From Chloroflexota bacterium (GTDB lineage Bacteria; Chloroflexota; Ktedonobacteria; Ktedonobacterales; JACDGC01), in the NCBI GenBank assembly GCA_021812265.1, contig JAKAOI010000108.1, forward strand, positions 1 through 7,402: a DNA stretch of 7,402 nucleotides, written 5' to 3'. A model generated the notes under the pieces. The model did no database searches and was not told the origin of the DNA. It saw only the letters and a list, made by a program, of their open reading frames with translations. Of this stretch, positions 6,986-7,402 are shown in pieces (the first letter of the stretch is position 1; each line of letters opens with the position of its first letter). A program made the position numbers and the translations under genes.

Positions 6986-7129
6986 TTCGGCTGATTGCCT
7001 TCTATGCGTTTTATAGCTCTGCGTCGAGTTCCGCATAGTCCCCAGCGCTTACACGCCGCCGGCAAACAAACGTTTTAACAACAAAGAATGGGGAGACAAT
7101 CTATTGCCGGCATACAGCCATCGGCTGAA

Positions 7130-7160
7130 GAAATCTTGTTAGCCAGAGATATCTTGTCAA
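7130..7160 (-). repeat. Imperfect 12-base direct repeat next to a TTGACA -35-like hexamer
   Basis: On the minus strand TGACAAGATATC (7159-7148) and TAACAAGATTTC (7141-7130) match at 10 of 12 positions with an 18-base period. The upstream copy overlaps a perfect TTGACA (7160-7155). The hexamer 17 bases downstream, AAGATT (7137-7132), is a poor -10. It could be a regulator-binding pair upstream of nuoF, an alternative promoter, or chance. Confidence 0.25.
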
Positions 7161-7281
7161 CGTACTGAGTCTCATTCCCTTATCAGCATATCATGAAAAA
7201 CAGTCTTTTCGCTATATTGCGCCTATTGGTACAGTATTCTTTTCCGTTCTTCCGGATAGTTTTTGCCGATATATACGCGCG

Positions 7282-7402
7282 CTATTTTACGTTAAACCGC
7301 TGGATGCATTCATCAATAACTTTCCACGCTTCATCGGCGTGAAACCAATCGCGCACCTCGGTTTGCACCCCTTGCAATTCCTTATATGTGCGGAAAAATG
7401 CG
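7282..7402 (-). CDS. ppa: Soluble inorganic pyrophosphatase, C-terminal end (5' part outside the window)
   Basis: The last 39 codons of a minus-strand gene end at TAG (7284-7282); the first whole codon starts at 7401. The peptide begins AFFRTYKELQG and ends with an acidic helix closing on IQRFNVK. It matches the C-terminus of family I soluble pyrophosphatases, where FFxxYKxLE is followed by a conserved Trp and a final helix (here W at visible position 19, then DEAWKVIDECI). The enzyme hydrolyses pyrophosphate from biosynthetic reactions in the cytoplasm. The active-site residues lie upstream and cannot be checked. It runs the same way as nuo but is 363 bases away, so a shared transcript is possible but not shown. 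Confidence 0.82.
   Translation of the reverse strand, partial: AFFRTYKELQGVQTEVRDWFHADEAWKVIDECIQRFNVK

Larger units (their letters stand above)
6919..7281. other. 363-base gap between ppa and nuoF without a convincing gene
   Basis: This gap separates the ppa stop from the nuoF start. It holds the candidate promoter and palindrome at 6951-6985, an imperfect 12-base direct repeat with a perfect TTGACA at 7130-7160, and a small CAGCC/GGCTG hairpin at 7115-7127. No nuoE-like reading frame, tRNA-like cloverleaf or hairpin-plus-U-run terminator after ppa was seen. A minus-strand open stretch at 7049-7138 and a + strand frame at 7193-7342 were examined and not accepted as genes. Confidence 0.7.

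Noticed and set aside
6427..7038. Long + strand open frame of 203 codons antisense to nuoF
   Set aside because: It lies mostly opposite a motif-complete nuoF, its translation has no recognisable domain and is rich in Cys, Arg, His and Asn in the manner of antisense translations, and it starts inside nuoF without a ribosome site.
7049..7138. Minus-strand open stretch of 29 residues (DFFSRWLYAGNRL...LFAGGV) in the ppa-nuoF gap, considered as a gene remnant
   Set aside because: It looks protein-like but has no start codon, is closed by a TAA just upstream, and I recognise no family; too short to call a pseudogene.
7193..7342. + strand frame of 49 residues, MKNSLFAILRLL..., hydrophobic
   Set aside because: It lacks a ribosome site and its last third is antisense to the coding end of ppa, where the minus-strand peptide clearly matches pyrophosphatase.
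1..7402. A new defence, mobile or otherwise undescribed system
   Set aside because: All substantial frames are accounted for by standard complex I genes and ppa; no repeats, integrase, toxin or accessory gene signals were found.

Overview
The window is almost entirely one minus-strand block of genes for the proton-pumping NADH:quinone oxidoreductase (complex I, NDH-1). Read in the direction of transcription (right to left) the order is nuoF, nuoG, nuoH, nuoI, nuoJ, nuoK, and the first 158 codons of nuoL, which runs off the left edge. The last 39 codons of a soluble inorganic pyrophosphatase gene (ppa), also on the minus strand, lie at the right edge. I see no RNA gene, mobile element or CRISPR array.

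The source is a bacterium with moderate base composition (close to half G+C by eye) and a respiratory chain fed by NADH. The phylum cannot be fixed from this window. NuoG keeps all four cysteines of the extra cluster N7, a feature of some bacterial enzymes that is absent from the mitochondrial protein. From memory, NuoI (with its long tail) and NuoK look most like versions from the Actinobacteriota/Chloroflexota/Acidobacteriota side of the tree, but that is a weak impression.

Layout: (1) 7282-7402, 3' end of ppa. (2) 6919-7281, a 363-base gap with no convincing gene, holding a candidate promoter and palindrome just ahead of nuoF. (3) 5617-6918 nuoF and 3325-5505 nuoG, the peripheral-arm subunits that oxidise NADH and pass electrons along FeS clusters. 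(4) 2038-3228 nuoH, the membrane subunit at the quinone site, and 1350-1952 nuoI, carrying clusters N6a and N6b. (5) 789-1343 nuoJ, 482-787 nuoK and 1-474 nuoL, membrane-arm subunits. Genes I to L are packed 1-7 bases apart, with Shine-Dalgarno sites inside or at the end of the preceding gene. The F-G, G-H and H-I junctions are 85-111 bases long and each contains an inverted repeat.

No new biological system is visible; this is core energy metabolism. The points most worth checking are an alanine (A144) in NuoL where the family has a conserved, functionally important glutamate; a hairpin and overlapping mini-ORF arrangement ahead of nuoG; and the fact that the cluster starts at nuoF with no nuoE upstream, so the nuoA-E genes must lie elsewhere if the complex is complete.
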